A stretch of DNA of 64,000 bases from Ursus arctos (Eukaryota > Chordata > Mammalia > Carnivora > Ursidae), in the NCBI RefSeq assembly GCF_023065955.2, contig NW_026622874.1:6430001-6494000 (forward strand). Reading direction: 5' to 3'. Below the pieces are notes generated by a model that worked only from the letters and a program-made list of their open reading frames with translations, had not been told where the DNA came from and made no database searches. A program made the translations under genes and the position numbers. Below, in pieces: positions 46,075 to 57,690 of the stretch. Position 1 is the first letter of the stretch; each line of letters starts with the position of its first letter.

Positions 46075-47544
46075 AGTAGTCACAGTATCTAATGCTACTA
46101 GTAGCGTACAGCAGTCGTGTGTGGCGGTAGTAATAGTATGCAGTAGTCACAGTATCTAATACTACTAGTAGCGTATAGCAGTCGTGTGTGGCGGTAGTGA
46201 TAGTATGCAGTAGTCACAGTATCTAATACTACTAGTAGCGTACAGCAGTCGTGTGTGGCGGTAGTGATAGTATGCAGTAGTCACAGTATCTAATACTACT
46301 AGTAGCGTATAGCAGTCGTGTGTGGCGGTAGTGATAGTATGCAGTAGTCACAGTATCTAATACTACTAGTAGCGTATAGCAGCCGTGTGTAGCGGTAGTG
46401 ATAGTATGCAGTAGTCACAGTATCTAATACTACTAGTAGCGTACAGCAGTCGTGTGTGGCGGTAGTGATAGTATGCAGTAGTCACAGTATCTAATACTAC
46501 TAGTAGCGTATAGCAGTCGTGTGTAGCGGTAGTGATAGTATGCAGTAGTCACAGTATCTAATACTACTAGTAGCGTACAGCAGTCGTGTGTGGCGGTAGT
46601 GACAGTATGCAGTAGTCACAGTATCTAATACTACTAGTAGCGTATAGCAGTCGTGTGTGGCGGTAGTGATAGTATGCAGTAGTCACAGTATCTAATACTA
46701 CTAGTAGCGTACAGCAGTCGTGTGTGGCGGTAGTGATAGTATGCAGTAGTCACAGTATCTAATACTACTAGTAGCGTACAGCAGTCGTGTGTGGCGGTAG
46801 TGATAGTATGCAGTAGTCACAGTATCTAATACTACTAGTAGCGTACAGCAGCCGTGTGTGGCGGTAGTGACAGTATGCAGTAGTCACAGTATCTAATACT
46901 ACTAGTAGCGTACAGCAGTCGTGTGTGGCGGTAGTGATAGTATGCAGTAGTCACAGTATCTAATACTACTAGTAGCGTATAGCAGTCGTGTGTAGCGGTA
47001 GTGATAGTATGCAGTAGTCACAGTATCTAATACTACTAGTAGCGTATAGCAGTCGTGTGTGGCGGTAGTGATAGTATGCAGTAGTCACAGTATCTAATAC
47101 TACTAGTAGTGTATAGCAGTCGTGTGTGGCGGTAGTGACAGTATGCAGTAGTCACAGTATCTAATACTACTAGTAGCGTATAGCAGTCGTGTGTGGCGGT
47201 AGTGACAGTATGCAGTAGTCACAGTATCTAATACTACTAGTAGCGTATAGCAGTCGTGTGTAGCGGTAGTGATAGTATGCAGTAGTCACAGTATCTAATA
47301 CTACTAGTAGCGTACAGCAGTCGTGTGTGGCGGTAGTGACAGTATGCAGTAGTCACAGTATCTAATACTACTAGTAGCGTACAGCAATCATGTGTGGCGG
47401 TAGTGATAGTATGCAGTAGTCACAGTATCTAATACTACTAGTAGCGTATAGCAGTTGTGTGTGGCGGTAGTAACAGTATGCAGTAGTCACAGTATCTAAT
47501 ACTAGTAGCGTATAGCAGTCGTGTGTGGCGGTAGTGATAGTATG
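46075..47544 (+). repeat. 67-bp minisatellite, 22 units
   Basis: Successive CAGTAGTCAC motifs lie exactly 67 bases apart from 46141 to 47481. With the first diverged unit (46075) and a last unit of 64 bases (three bases deleted in AATACTAGTAGCG), there are 22 units. Each carries CTACTAGTAG, a perfect 10-base palindrome; the diverged first unit keeps it and the last loses part. Three recurrent variant sites are seen: GTATAGCAG or GTACAGCAG, GTGGCGG or GTAGCGG, and GTGATAG or GTGACAG. There are no unique spacers, so it is not a CRISPR-like array. Confidence 0.97.
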
Positions 47545-49344
47545 CAGTAGTCATAGTATGTTATAGTAGTCATAGTATGGAGTAGTAGCGTACTGCTCAG
47601 TGTGGTAGCCATCAGTCACCTGTGCCTGTGTAAAGTTAAATTAACTTACCATTTAATTGAGCATTCGGGTCCCCAGCTGCACCGGCCACATTTCAGGGGC
47701 TCCATGGCCACATGGGCCTAGCGGCCACCATATTACATGGCAGCTACGGCAGTGGGAACCCATGCCCGCCTGCCCTCCCTTCCTGCAGCCTTTCTGTCTG
47801 CGTGTGGCCTCTCTCCCCTCCTGCGTTCCCATCTCCCCCTCCTCCTAATATCCCTCGCCCCTCTGCACCTCTTTATCTCACTTTACCTTCTCAGCCACCG
47901 TGTGGGCAAGTTGTTCGTTGTACCCATTTCACAGACGGACACCTTGTGGCTCAGGAAAGTAAAAAGTGAGTGGGGGCCAGATGGGTCCCAGAGCTCTCTC
48001 CCCTGTTCACCACCGTCCACTGGTGCTGCTTCCAACCTGCCCCGGGGCCCCCTCTCCTTCCCCGGGATTCCCACTGACCCCTCTCCTGCACCCCAGCCCC
48101 CCCCCCCCACCAGCCTTCTGACGTTCGTTCTGTCCTACCTCCAAACGCGGCAGGCCCACCTCACTCGGCCTGCTAATAAATCTATTAAGTTGTAATCAAT
48201 CTATAAATCAGCTCTCCTGATTATATCTGGTGGGGATTAGGTTTGCGTTTCCTATAATTACAGCTGAAGGTTCAGGCAAAAAAGCAAAGTGACTGATAGG
48301 GAAAATGAGGGAAACTCAAAAGACCCTACCTCTTCTCCCTGGGGGCTCTCTGGCCAGGCCCTGCCACAGATGACCGGCTCCCTGCTGTCCTCCTCCCCAG
48401 CTGTCCCCAAGGCTGAGGCTGTGGGGGCCAGAACGGACCTCTGGCCTGGAGCCGGAGGTCTGTACCCTGAAGGTCACACAGAAGATGGTCTCCAGGGGGG
48501 ACGAGACTCCTGCAGAGTGTTCCTCGTCCCACTCAGGAGAACCCCTCCTCCTCCAGGTCTCGGGTAATTATTCTCTCCCTCCGCTTGGGTACAAAGGCAG
48601 GAGAGGATGGGGCTTTCTGAGAGCTTTCAGTCCCCTAACTAGTCTGGAAACTCTGCATTTGGTTTGGGCTTTTCCCAACAAAACAGAAGGGGACTGCAGA
48701 CAGCAGGGGGCATGTCAGTGGGGACCCGCAGTGGGGGAGGGGTGGCTACGAGAACCAATGAGAAGATGTTCTGGAAGCTGAAAATCAGTCTCCCTCCCTT
48801 CTCCCTCTCCACAAGCCCAAGTAGGGTTGGACCGAGGCCACTTGCTTGAGGCAGGCACGCTGACCATTCGTGCTGCCCTCCTGTGAGGCTCCTTGTGGTC
48901 CAGCGTGGGCTTCTGGAGCCTTCGGCCCCACCCCCACCCTCTTCCCTGCAGCACCCCCACCCTCTTCCCTGCAGCACCCCCACCCCCGGGCCGCTCACAA
49001 AGGCTGCACATCCTGGGTGTTCGATCAATGTGAACTGACTTCGCCCACTCGTGCAGGCACCAATCAATTCCTATGTCTCCACATGCAATCTTCTCGTTCA
49101 GCTTCCCGGCATCCCCCAGGCCACGGATGTCTTCTTGGAAGCAGTGGGTGTCCTAGAACTGATGAGTCGCTAGAGGAGGAGAGAAGCCAGAGAGCAGAAA
49201 GAGAGAGGTGGGTTTGGGAGAGGGAAAGAGAGGGAGACAGAGACAGGGAGAGCTTGCCTTTTACCCTAAAGGTAATCCGTGGGGGCTCATGCGCCGTTAA
49301 GCCCATGACGCTGGCGTTGAACTAAGAAAGTGACAGAGCGGGCC
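47545..49344. other. Intergenic sequence right of the minisatellite
   Basis: Residual GTA-type sequence continues to about 47600. The rest is unique-looking, with a C run near 48105 and a 23-bp tandem duplication at 48936-48982. A GA-rich stretch lies at about 49190-49250. No exon is supported. Confidence 0.45.
48936..48982 (+). repeat. 23-bp tandem duplication
   Basis: The CCTCTTCCCTGCAGCACCCC unit occurs twice at 23-base spacing (48938 and 48961). Confidence 0.85.
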
Positions 49345-49475
49345 AGGGGATGGGGATAAATGAGTGCACCCGTCGTAATGAGCGCCGAGTAAGGTAGAGG
49401 CTTGTGGAATCCTTACATCATACACCTGAGACTAATATAACACTGTGTTAACTATCCTGGATTAAATAGAAGGGA
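49345..49475 (+). mobile_element. Carnivore L1 3' end, truncated
   Basis: CATCATACACCTGAGACTAA, TATAACACTGTGTTAACTAT and the terminal GGATTAAATAG match the usual 3' terminus of carnivore L1. The upstream parts are absent. Confidence 0.65.
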
Positions 49476-49484
49476 AGGAAGGAA

Positions 49485-49612
49485 GCTTCCATACCTGTAA
49501 AATGGGACAACAGCAGTACCTACCTTGTAACGCCGGCATGAGGATGTCCTGGAGGGAACTCAGCACAATGCCTGACACACAGTAAGTGCTCAATAAATGG
49601 TACTGTAAGGTC
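49485..49612 (+). mobile_element. MIR SINE, 3' half
   Basis: ACCTGTAAAATGGGACAACA, GCAGTACCTACCTTG, CAATGCCTGACACACAGTAA and GTGCTCAATAAATGGTAC follow the 3' half of MIR. Confidence 0.82.
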
Positions 49613-49649
49613 ATAGAAAAAATATATATATTTCTGTCCTTAGTTCCTG

Positions 49650-50410
49650 GAACAGGGCTCCTGTGATAAGAACACTAGGAATGTCTCTTGTCCTAATGTT
49701 CTTTGACCTCCATTCGTGACCCAGGGCTCCTGAAACCCTTGTCAACTTCCTGGGAGACAGGAGTGTCGCATGTTCGAATGAAGCGACTCTGTGTGGGCTC
49801 CTGGATGGGGACGGTCATGGGAAAGATCAAGCCATGGTTAGGAGATTGGAATTTTCAGCCCTCCTCATTCTGCGGAGAAGGGAAAGGGGCTGGAAATGAA
49901 GTTAAAGATTGATCACACCCACAGGGTGAGGCCTCCGTAAAATCCCAGTAGTACAGGGTTCGGAGAGTTTCCAGGTAGGGGAACATGTCCACAGGGGAGG
50001 GGACGCACCCCAAAGCCACCGGGACAAAAGTTCCTGTGTTCGGGACGCTTTCAGACCTCACCCGACGCACCCCTGCATCTGGCTCTTCCTCTATATTGTT
50101 TATACCCTTCCATAAACTAGTTAACGTAAGTGTTTCCCGAGTTCTGTGAGCTGCTCCAGCAAAGAGAGCGTCCTTGGAACCTCTGCTGTATAGCGGGTTG
50201 ACCAGAAGCCCAGGTGACAGCCGGGCCTTGCGACATGTCTGATGTGGATGTGGGGGGAGGGCGGTCTCGTGGGGCTGAGCCCAGTGGGGTCTGATGCCAT
50301 CCCGGGGTTGACAGTCAGAAGGGAGTCAAACTGTAGGACGTGCCGCCGGTGTCGCAGAACTGTGGGGGGCGGGGGGGACCTGCACACATTCAGTGGCCAG
50401 AGTGTCACAA
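49650..50410 (+). mobile_element. Ancient ERV-type solo LTR
   Basis: AGGGCTCCTGAAACCCTTGT, GGGTGAGGCCTCCGTAAAAT, TATACCCTTCCATAAACTAG, GTTCTGTGAGCTGCTCCAGC, GAACCTCTGCTGTATAGCGG and GGCGGTCTCGTGGGGCTGAG are ordered landmarks of a known class of mammalian ERV LTR. It may be of the ERVL type, but the family is not asserted. It is non-coding and diverged. Confidence 0.65.
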
Positions 50411-50707
50411 GTAGGGGTTATGCGTGAGTGGAAAAGGACACACACAGGGAAGAAACAGGGAGGGGAGGATGGGGTTTTTCCATACGCAGGAAGGGGGGAA
50501 ACGGAGCTTTTCCTTTTTAGGTAAGTATTTCCGCTGTCATTCCTAACACATCTTGGAGCAGCCTGGGACAGTTCCCTGGGTACCAGCTTGTCATCTCATT
50601 CTCGAAGCAAAAACACACAAAGTGTAGGTGATTTATCAGCCGGTCATCCTCTGGGGTGGCGGGGGGAGGGAGACATGCCTCCAGAACCTGCCAGGACATG
50701 ACCCCAC

Positions 50708-50785
50708 AGAGTCACAAAGCAGGTGGTCATCTAAGCAGAGTGATTCAGAGTCACAAAGTAGGTGGTCATCTAAGCAGAGTGATTC
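50708..50785 (+). repeat. 39-bp tandem duplication
   Basis: AGAGTCACAAAG begins at 50708 and 50747. The two 39-base copies differ at one base (GCAGG against GTAGG). Confidence 0.93.
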
Positions 50786-50860
50786 AGAGCGATCTTCTCA
50801 GCAACCAAATGAACCGTTTTTACCACTCACGAGTCATGGATCCCTAAAATATGGGAGACT

Positions 50861-50965
50861 GGGGGCGCCCGGCTGACTCAGTCCATGCAGCAGCAACTCT
50901 TGTCCTCAGGGTCATGAGTTCGAGTCCCACATTGGGTGTAGCGATTACTTAAACATAAAATCTCA
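50861..50965 (+). mobile_element. Short Can-SINE, first of a tandem pair
   Basis: GGGGGCGCCCGGCTGACTCA, GTTCGAGTCCCACATTGGGT, GTAGCGATTACTTAAACATA and AAATCTC make up the short form without a CT-rich body. Confidence 0.88.
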
Positions 50966-50966
50966 A

Positions 50967-51150
50967 GGGCACCCGGGTGGCTCAGTTAGCTGAGTGTCCA
51001 ACTCTTGGTTTCGGCTCGGGTGGTGATCTCGGGGTTGTGGAATCGAGCCCTGCGTGGGACTCTGCACTCAGTGCAGTTTGCTTGGGATTCTCTCCCTCTC
51101 CCCCCTTTCTTTCTCTCTAAAATAAATTAATATATAATAAAATCTTAAAA
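50967..51150 (+). mobile_element. Can-SINE, second of a tandem pair
   Basis: GGGCACCCGGGTGGCTCAGT, GTGGAATCGAGCCCTGCG, TTGCTTGGGATTCTCTCCCT and an AAATAAATTAATAT tail give the long form. It directly abuts the short copy. Confidence 0.9.
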
Positions 51151-53960
51151 TTAAATGTGCACCACTGGTCACTTCTTTGGAATAAAGCAGAGGCCCCAAA
51201 GAGGAGGCAGAGTCCCCTTTGGAGGACCTACATCTTTGATCTGGACTTTGTCAGACAGATGGGGGGGAAGACTGAGTTGGGCATAATGGAAAGAAGTCTT
51301 GGATTACCAGCTGAGAAGAGCAATCTGGAGGAGCTGGGCAGGGGGATGAAAGTGGGGAGCATGGGCCCCAGCAATAAGGGGGAGGGATTAGGGACTGCAG
51401 CCTAGGGGGTTTCCAAAGAGGGTGTGAGGGAAACAGCCTGGATGGCCCTCATGATTTCCATCCCCTTCTGTTCACACCCCTTCCTCTGAGCCTGGGTGGG
51501 ACATGTGACTGTTTCTAGCCAATGGAATATGGCAACCTTAGAGTGGTTTTGCAGAGGTAATTAAGGTCCCAAATCCGTTGATTTGTAGTTAATGTAAAGG
51601 GAGGTTGTCCTGGTGGGCCTGACCTAATCAGGCGAAAGCCCTTCCAGGAGGACTGGGCCCTCCCTGAGGTGAGAAGCTCTCCCTGCAGACTTGATGAAGC
51701 CCCAGGCCATGTGGAGGAGGCCCATGTGGTAGGGAGCTGAAGACAGCCTCAGCCAAATGCCAGCAAAAAGCAGGAGCCCTCAGTCACATAGCCTCCAGGA
51801 AAGAAACTCCTTGCGGCTCGAGAGGAGAGGGGCTAACACGGGGATTGCAGCCTGTCTTGAGGTGGAAAGGGGCCGTGTTGGTGGGATCTGCTCCCCTAGA
51901 AGCTTTTGCCTGAAGCTGCCGTCACGCCGGGCTGTAGGGGGAGAGCCTGTCAGATCTGGCCCGGCGCCCTGCCTCTCCCTCCGTGCTCCAGGGACAGCTC
52001 TGGCGCGGGCTCTGTCACCTGCAGGCCTCACACCATCTTTGGGTAGACCCAGGGCCACTCCTGAATAAATAGGCTGAACCCCCCAAGACGGTACCCTCAG
52101 ACTCAAGGCACTGACCCATGGGCGGTGCGGAAGCACATGTGGGACCCTGCCCCACGGCCACCCCCTCACCTGGCTGGCCCGCCCTCGGTGGCAACCCCTC
52201 CTGGGCCTGCCCCCCGCCCCGGCAGCCCCCACGGTCTGTTTTCAGACCCTCCTGCCTGTCTCCCTCGGGGCTGGCCAGGACAGCAAAGGGCACCCACTCA
52301 CCCCACCGTGGCTGTCAGTCAGTGAGAACACGGTCCACAGAGATGAGTCCCTAAGGTTTGGGCCCCTGAGCTATTTTCCACCCGAAGACTAGGATCGCTG
52401 CCGCACCCCAACTCCCCTGGCGAGCTGCCCGATGCGGGGACCCACTATCTGGGAGACAGTGTGACTGGCCTGCCACAGAGGGCATTAAACAGATCAAGAC
52501 AAAAGGAGCTTATGGTCACTTACTCCAGCTCTCCGACTCAGCCCATCCCCACCAAGAGGTGGTCCAGGCTCTCTTTGGATGCTTCCCAAGACGAGGAACT
52601 CACTATCTTACAAAGCAGACCTCTCCTTGCTGAGCAGCTTCTGTGAAAGCTCTCGGTCACCCACTGGCCCTGCCTCTGGGCCTCAGGAGGGAGTCGTGCG
52701 TGGCCTGCCCTAAGCCAGTCACTCCTCCCCCTGCCACCACCCTTGTGTAGACTGTTGCATTGGTGGCCCAAGGACCCATGCCTCCCGGGATCTGTGGCCT
52801 GTGCGTTTCCAACTCGTGACTCCCGGACTGGCCATGGGACTTGCACGGGATATGACTGGCACAAGGCCCAGCAAGCCCTTGCCAACTGGGACCTGCTCCC
52901 TTAGAAAGTCCCTTCTTGCAAGCCGGCCGCTGTGCTGGAGAAAGCTCGAGGTAGGCCTGAATGGCTCAAGGCCACGTGGTAGCGGTGGGGCAGGGGCCGG
53001 GGGGGATGAGAGGCCACCGTGGAAGTGACAGCCACAGGTGGGCCCCAGGGGACCACCTATGAGTGACCGAAGCGACAGCCCACAGAATCGGGAGAAGGAA
53101 TACATTGTTATTCGAAGCCCCTGCGTTTGGAGTGGGTTGCTAGGCTCTGATAGATGCTACTGAAAACCACTGATATTCTTCCAGAGGCAAGTTTCTGGGA
53201 TCAAAAGGCCGAGAATTTTCATCTCAGGTCAGCTACTTGCAAAGACAATGGACCAGCGGGCTCAGCTGAGGGAGAAAACGTCTTTCCTGGGGACGCTGGG
53301 AGCCTGGACCGCTGCCACTTAGAATTGAATTAGAAGAAGCCAGGGAGAGATGGGGAGGAGGTGGGAGCCGTTGGCTTGAGCAAGTCAGGGAGGCCTGGCT
53401 GGTTGACAAATTATGCAGAACAGCTTGGCTCTCTGCACCAAATGGAATTATGCTTCAGTTCAAGTTCTTCGCCGCTTCTAAATTACTTCTTATTTTATTA
53501 CCCTACAAACCGCCAGCCAGACAGGCGTGAACACTGTTCTGGATATGCCGGTCGTTCCCCAGCACTGTGAGGGCACAAATCATGTACCAGCCCCAGCGGT
53601 TTGGGAAGAGAAGCTTTTTCTTCCCAAAAAAAAAAAAAAAAAAAAAAAAAAGAGGTTTGGGTACATGTTTGTGGTAATGACTCAGAAGTGAAAACACAGC
53701 AAGATCGACTGGGGGTTGTACCAGCATTCCCAACAGGGGAATGAGTGTGAAATGTTCCAGAAGGAATGTTGCCCCGCCCTCCCTAAGCAGGATGGGAGCC
53801 CCTGCAGCCCCTGCCTTCCTGGAGCTCGCTGCCGGCAAGGAGAGTGGGGGGTAAGTCAGCAGGTACCAGATGGTGCGAGAACCAGCGAGTCTCGGTCCAG
53901 GGAAGCACCCAGAAGAAGTGATATCTAATTGAGAGCTCATGGGTCAATAGAGCACTCCAG
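51151..53960. other. Intergenic sequence; possible LTR fragment at 51480-51750
   Basis: TGGGACATGTGACTGTTTCT, AGCCAATGGAATATGGCAAC and GAGGTAATTAAGGTCCCAAA resemble an ancient LTR. The rest is unique-looking. An A26-class run lies at 53626-53651. No exon is supported. Confidence 0.4.
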
Positions 53961-54019
53961 AAAGAGAGAAAGGACACTGAGTGGCAGAGGTTATGACATT
54001 ACTCGTTCCTGCCTTGTAT

Positions 54020-54430
54020 GTGTCCATCTCTTCATCTTTAAAATTAGAATAACATTTTATTCTGGTGGGCAGCGTGCAGCTAAGAGACGGCATTTCCCAG
54101 ACCCCCTCGTAGCTAAGAGTGAATAATGAGACATAAATGGAAGCGTATAGGGTTTCTTAGAAGGAGTCCTGTCTCACCTAGGAGACACAGCCTGGTTCTC
54201 CCGTTTTCCTGCCTTGAACGTGGACACAATGGCCGGAATTCCAGCAGCCATTTTGTACCACGAAGTGAACCTCAGGAGGGAAGCCAACTGCTAAGAACAG
54301 CAGGGCAGAAAGTTGAAAGGAGCCTGGGTCCCTGGCAGCTGTGGAGTCGCTAGACCAGCCCTGGAGACCAGCAGCTTTACATGAAAGAGGGATGAACACA
54401 ATATTTAAGCTACTCGTGTGTTACTTTGCC
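54020..54430 (+). mobile_element. Possible ancient LTR or MER-type element
   Basis: GGACACAATGGCCGGAATTC, GCAGCCATTTTGTACCACGA, AGCCTGGGTCCCTGGCAGC and TTTAAGCTACTCGTGTGTTA suggest an old LTR ending in the usual TTTAAGCCAC-type sequence. Confidence 0.4.
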
Positions 54431-55591
54431 CTGTGCATCTGCACCTAACCCGACCGACCCAGTCGCCTGTGCCGCGGCCCAGAGGAGAGAGAGCCCGACA
54501 CACGGTCCTCAGTCCGCAGAGTCTGTGGAGGGGAAGGGGTGGTGAGGGGCCTCCAAACTGCCGGCATTGATGAAGCGTTTGAAAGAACAGGTTCACCCCT
54601 TCCTCTTGTCCACATCTGGGGAACGGACAACCGCCTGTCCCCAGAGCCTCGGGACTAGGGAACAAAGTGTCCCATGTCAGCGTGTCTCAGCATTGGGGCC
54701 CCAATCACGGATGACAGCCCTTGTGTGTGACAACAGCCTCCAACAGTCAAATCCAGCCTCCACTTCCCGAGCTGTTCGAGGTTAGAGAACAGAACTTGTA
54801 GAAGACCAGGAAAGGTCTCTAGGGTTGTGCCTGAGAGTCCTGCTGCCCAGGCTGTCAGGGTCCATGCGCTATGCCCGGGGACAGGAACCCCCGGGGCAGC
54901 CCAAGCCCCCGGCTCCGTGGCCCCCCTGCATCCACCGGCCACCCCCGCAAAGGTCTGACAGCTTCCCCGCTCCGAGGGGAACATGACTTGCCCTCAGCCA
55001 CCCTGAGAAGCTCCCAAAGCCAGAGCTTCACCTTTCTTGGGGAACCCTCCTCACCCCCTTCTGGGCTGCCCCCCTCCAGCACCAGCCCCCGTCCCACCCC
55101 CACCCCAGAGGAATTCAGCCCAAACCTCTTGAATAAGCCTGAAACACGACAGAGGTTTACCTCCCACCTTCCTATGGCTTCTCCGGCCTTGGGGAAAGGG
55201 ACGGGGTAAGGAGCTCCTTTAAAACTCACATTAGGGTTCTCCCCCCATCCTGACGCCGAGGTGTGAGGGGCGTGGAGAAACCTGTCACCCCAGCCCGCAC
55301 CCGAACACAACCAGGGGCAGGTCAACAGGACCCGGGAGCCAGGGTGAGATGCTGAGTGTCAGGAAGGACAGTCGCTTCAACAGACTGAAACAGGTCAAAT
55401 GTATTTGCGTCCCTGAGGCTGTCAGGATACTATAAAAAAAAGAGAGAGAGATTAATTGGTTATCAGTTAAGGAGGTTAATAAACGAATTCTTTATTTTGA
55501 AAACTGATAAGTAAAAGAAAAAAAATCAAGCTAGAAACAAGGATAGAAAGAAACCACTCTGTTCTAAGTAAATATATCCCAAGATGTTAAT
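54431..55591. other. Intergenic sequence, nothing recognised
   Basis: Unique-looking, partly GC-rich DNA. Short ORFs only. Confidence 0.4.
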
Positions 55592-55937
55592 GGAGGAGGG
55601 GGTGTGGGAGGGAGAGGAGGGGGAGGAGGGAGAGAAGGGGAGAGGAGGGAGGGCAGGGAGAAGAGGAGGAGCAGGCAGGGGGAAGGAGAGAAAGGGAGGA
55701 AGGGAGGAGGGAGGGGATGGAGAGGAGAGAAGGGGAGGGAGAGGAGGAGATAGGAGAGGAATGAGAGGGGAGGGGAGGAGGAGGAGAAGGAGCCGGCAGG
55801 AGGAGGTAGGGGAAGGAAAAGGAGGGGAGGGAGGGAGAGAAGGGAGAAGGAGGGTGAAGAGGGGGAGGAAGGAAGGGGAGAAAGAAGAATGGAGGAGACA
55901 GGGGGAGGAGGGGGAGGAGGAGGGAGGAAGGAGGGGA
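55592..55937 (+). repeat. Homopurine GGGAGG/GGAGGA tract
   Basis: About 345 bases consist almost only of A and G on the plus strand, built from GGGAGG, GAGGAG and AAGG units with few pyrimidines. The derived frames (Gly/Glu/Arg/Lys) are low complexity and not genes. Tracts of this kind can adopt triplex (H-DNA) structure. Confidence 0.95.
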
Positions 55938-56104
55938 GGAGTTTAGCCTGCAGTGAATCTAAAGTCCTGGAAACAGGACTACGGCCTGGTGGTCAACGGG
56001 AGGTGACCCAGGGGCCCACAGGCAGGGGTCCAGAAAACCACAAGCAGGGACAAGGGAGCTTCTTTTCTTCGGCCTTTTTTAAAAACAGAGACAAAAGGCT
56101 GGCG

Positions 56105-56285
56105 TGGCTAAGATCGTCAGTCCTGGAGTCAGACTGGCCAGGTGTGAGTGTCAGCTGCACAGGCCGTGGGCCACGTGAACCTGGACAACTCACTTCCCTC
56201 CTCTGTGCCTCAGTTCTTCAGCTGGGAAATGGGACAACACTAGTGGGAAACGCCAGAGCAGCTCTGCGTCACAGAGGGGTCAAGA
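56105..56285 (+). mobile_element. MIR SINE
   Basis: CCTGGAGTCAGACTGGCCAG, ACTCACTTCCCTCC, TCTGTGCCTCAGTTCTTCAG and GGGAAATGGGACAACAC are ordered landmarks of a sense MIR. Confidence 0.82.
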
Positions 56286-56776
56286 CAGGAGCGCCCACGA
56301 CTGTAGTGATAGACGGTGGGTCTCTATGTTAGCGGCTGCCACGGGCCTTCCTGGGGCCTGATCTCCCCTGTGGGGGGGCCCTACATGGCTGGGGGTCAGC
56401 GGGGGCCAGAGGGACCCCTGAGCACCTGGGGTGTCCTCTTGCTACCATCTTCTCTGAAGTCTGCCCCCTCGGGGAAGGAGCCTCAAGGCCGGGGTTCAGG
56501 CACAGTTTTCACTGGGGAGGCCCCCTCGTTGTCTCCTTGTTAAATCCCCATCTAGACACCCGGAGACCGAGGTATCGACTTTTTTTCAGAGGAGGAAAAT
56601 GCCAAGGGATCAGAGGTCACAGAGGGCAGCAGGGATAGCCAGCAGCTCAAGCCCATCTAAAGGTGGTCCCGGCAGTGCCTGCCCGTGTCCCCAGCCCATC
56701 ACTCCTCCGCCAGCAAGCTGGGCTTCCCGACCCCTGACCCCTGCTTTCCACCTGAGCTTTGAACCCACCCCGCGCG

Positions 56777-56985
56777 TGGGGCACCTGGGTGGCTCAGTCC
56801 GTGAAGCGTCTGTCTTCGGCTCAGGTCATGATCTCAGGGTCCTGGGATCGAGCCCCACATCGGGCTCCCTGCTCAGCGGGGAGTCTGCTTCTCCCTCTCC
56901 CTCTGTGCTCTCTCTCTCTCTCAAGCAAATAAGTTAAATCTTTCAAAATAACAGAAAATAAAATAAAATAGCTATTGAAGAGAAC
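56777..56985 (+). mobile_element. Can-SINE
   Basis: TGGGGCACCTGGGTGGCTCA, CAGGTCATGATCTCAGGGTC, GGGATCGAGCCCCACATCGG, a CT-rich body and an AAATAAGTTAAATCTT tail with AAATAAAATA units define the element. Confidence 0.94.
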
Positions 56986-57163
56986 ATCACAGGATATCAA
57001 TCATCTATTCAGAGAACATCGAGAACCTACCAAAATATGGGGCCTCCCTAACCCCCTAGCAGAGTTCTCCCCCAAAATCATTCTCTAATTGAGAATGGGG
57101 CAGGGTGAGGGCGGGGAGAGGACCCCTCACTCTCTCTTCTTATGCTTTCGGAATCAGTTGTTT

Positions 57164-57230
57164 ATTTTTTTTTAAGATTTTACTTACGTATTTGAGAGCG
57201 AGAGAGCACGAGCAGGGTGAAGGGCAGAGT
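57164..57230 (-). mobile_element. Can-SINE 3' fragment
   Basis: A T-run, AAGATTTTACTTACGTATTT, GAGAGCGAGAGAGCACGAGC and AGGGCAGAG correspond to the tail and GA-rich part only. The tRNA-derived head is missing, so this copy is broken or truncated. Confidence 0.75.
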
Positions 57231-57329
57231 ATGTTTATATGTCATAAACGGTCTGCAGCATCTCCAGCAGCAAAACAAAGGGAAGGGGCGCGTGTAAGCC
57301 TGATGTGGCAGCTAGGAGAGGGTCGGAAA

Positions 57330-57690
57330 TCCTTGTGAAGTCGCATGCCGAGGTCCTACCTGCCAGCGTTCCAGAACATAACTGGTTTGGAGACAGGGCC
57401 TTGAAAGAGACGATGAAGTCAAAATGAGGTCACGAGGGTGAGCTCTCCTCCAATCTGTCTGGGGCCCTTAGAGGAGGAGGAAATCTGGACACACGGAGAG
57501 ACCCCAGGAATATGCACACACAGGGGAGGGACCACATCAGAAGGCGTTTGTCTGCAAGACAAGGAGAGAGGACTCGGAAGAAGCCTGCTGGCACCTTGAA
57601 CTTGGACTTCCAGCCTCCGGAACTGTGAGCAAGCACATTGCTGTCATCTGTCATTCAGGTATTGTGTTCTGGCTGCCCTAGCAGACCCGT
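57330..57690 (+). mobile_element. MLT1-type LTR
   Basis: CATAACTGGTTTGGAGACAG, GATGAAGTCAAAATGAGGTC, AGGAGGAAATCTGGACACAC, TGGACTTCCAGCCTCCGGAA and GTGTTCTGGCTGCCCTAGCA follow the MLT1 LTR in sense orientation. It is a diverged solo LTR. Confidence 0.78.

Noticed and set aside
45056..46083. Minus-strand Tyr/Leu/Thr-rich open frames up to 190 codons
   Set aside because: They translate the degenerate GTA/TAG satellite and have no coding signature.
46075..47544. CRISPR-like array
   Set aside because: The units are contiguous 67-base tandem copies with no unique spacers, in a mammalian genome.
55584..55946. Gly/Glu/Arg-rich 120-codon open frame
   Set aside because: It is the translation of a homopurine simple repeat.
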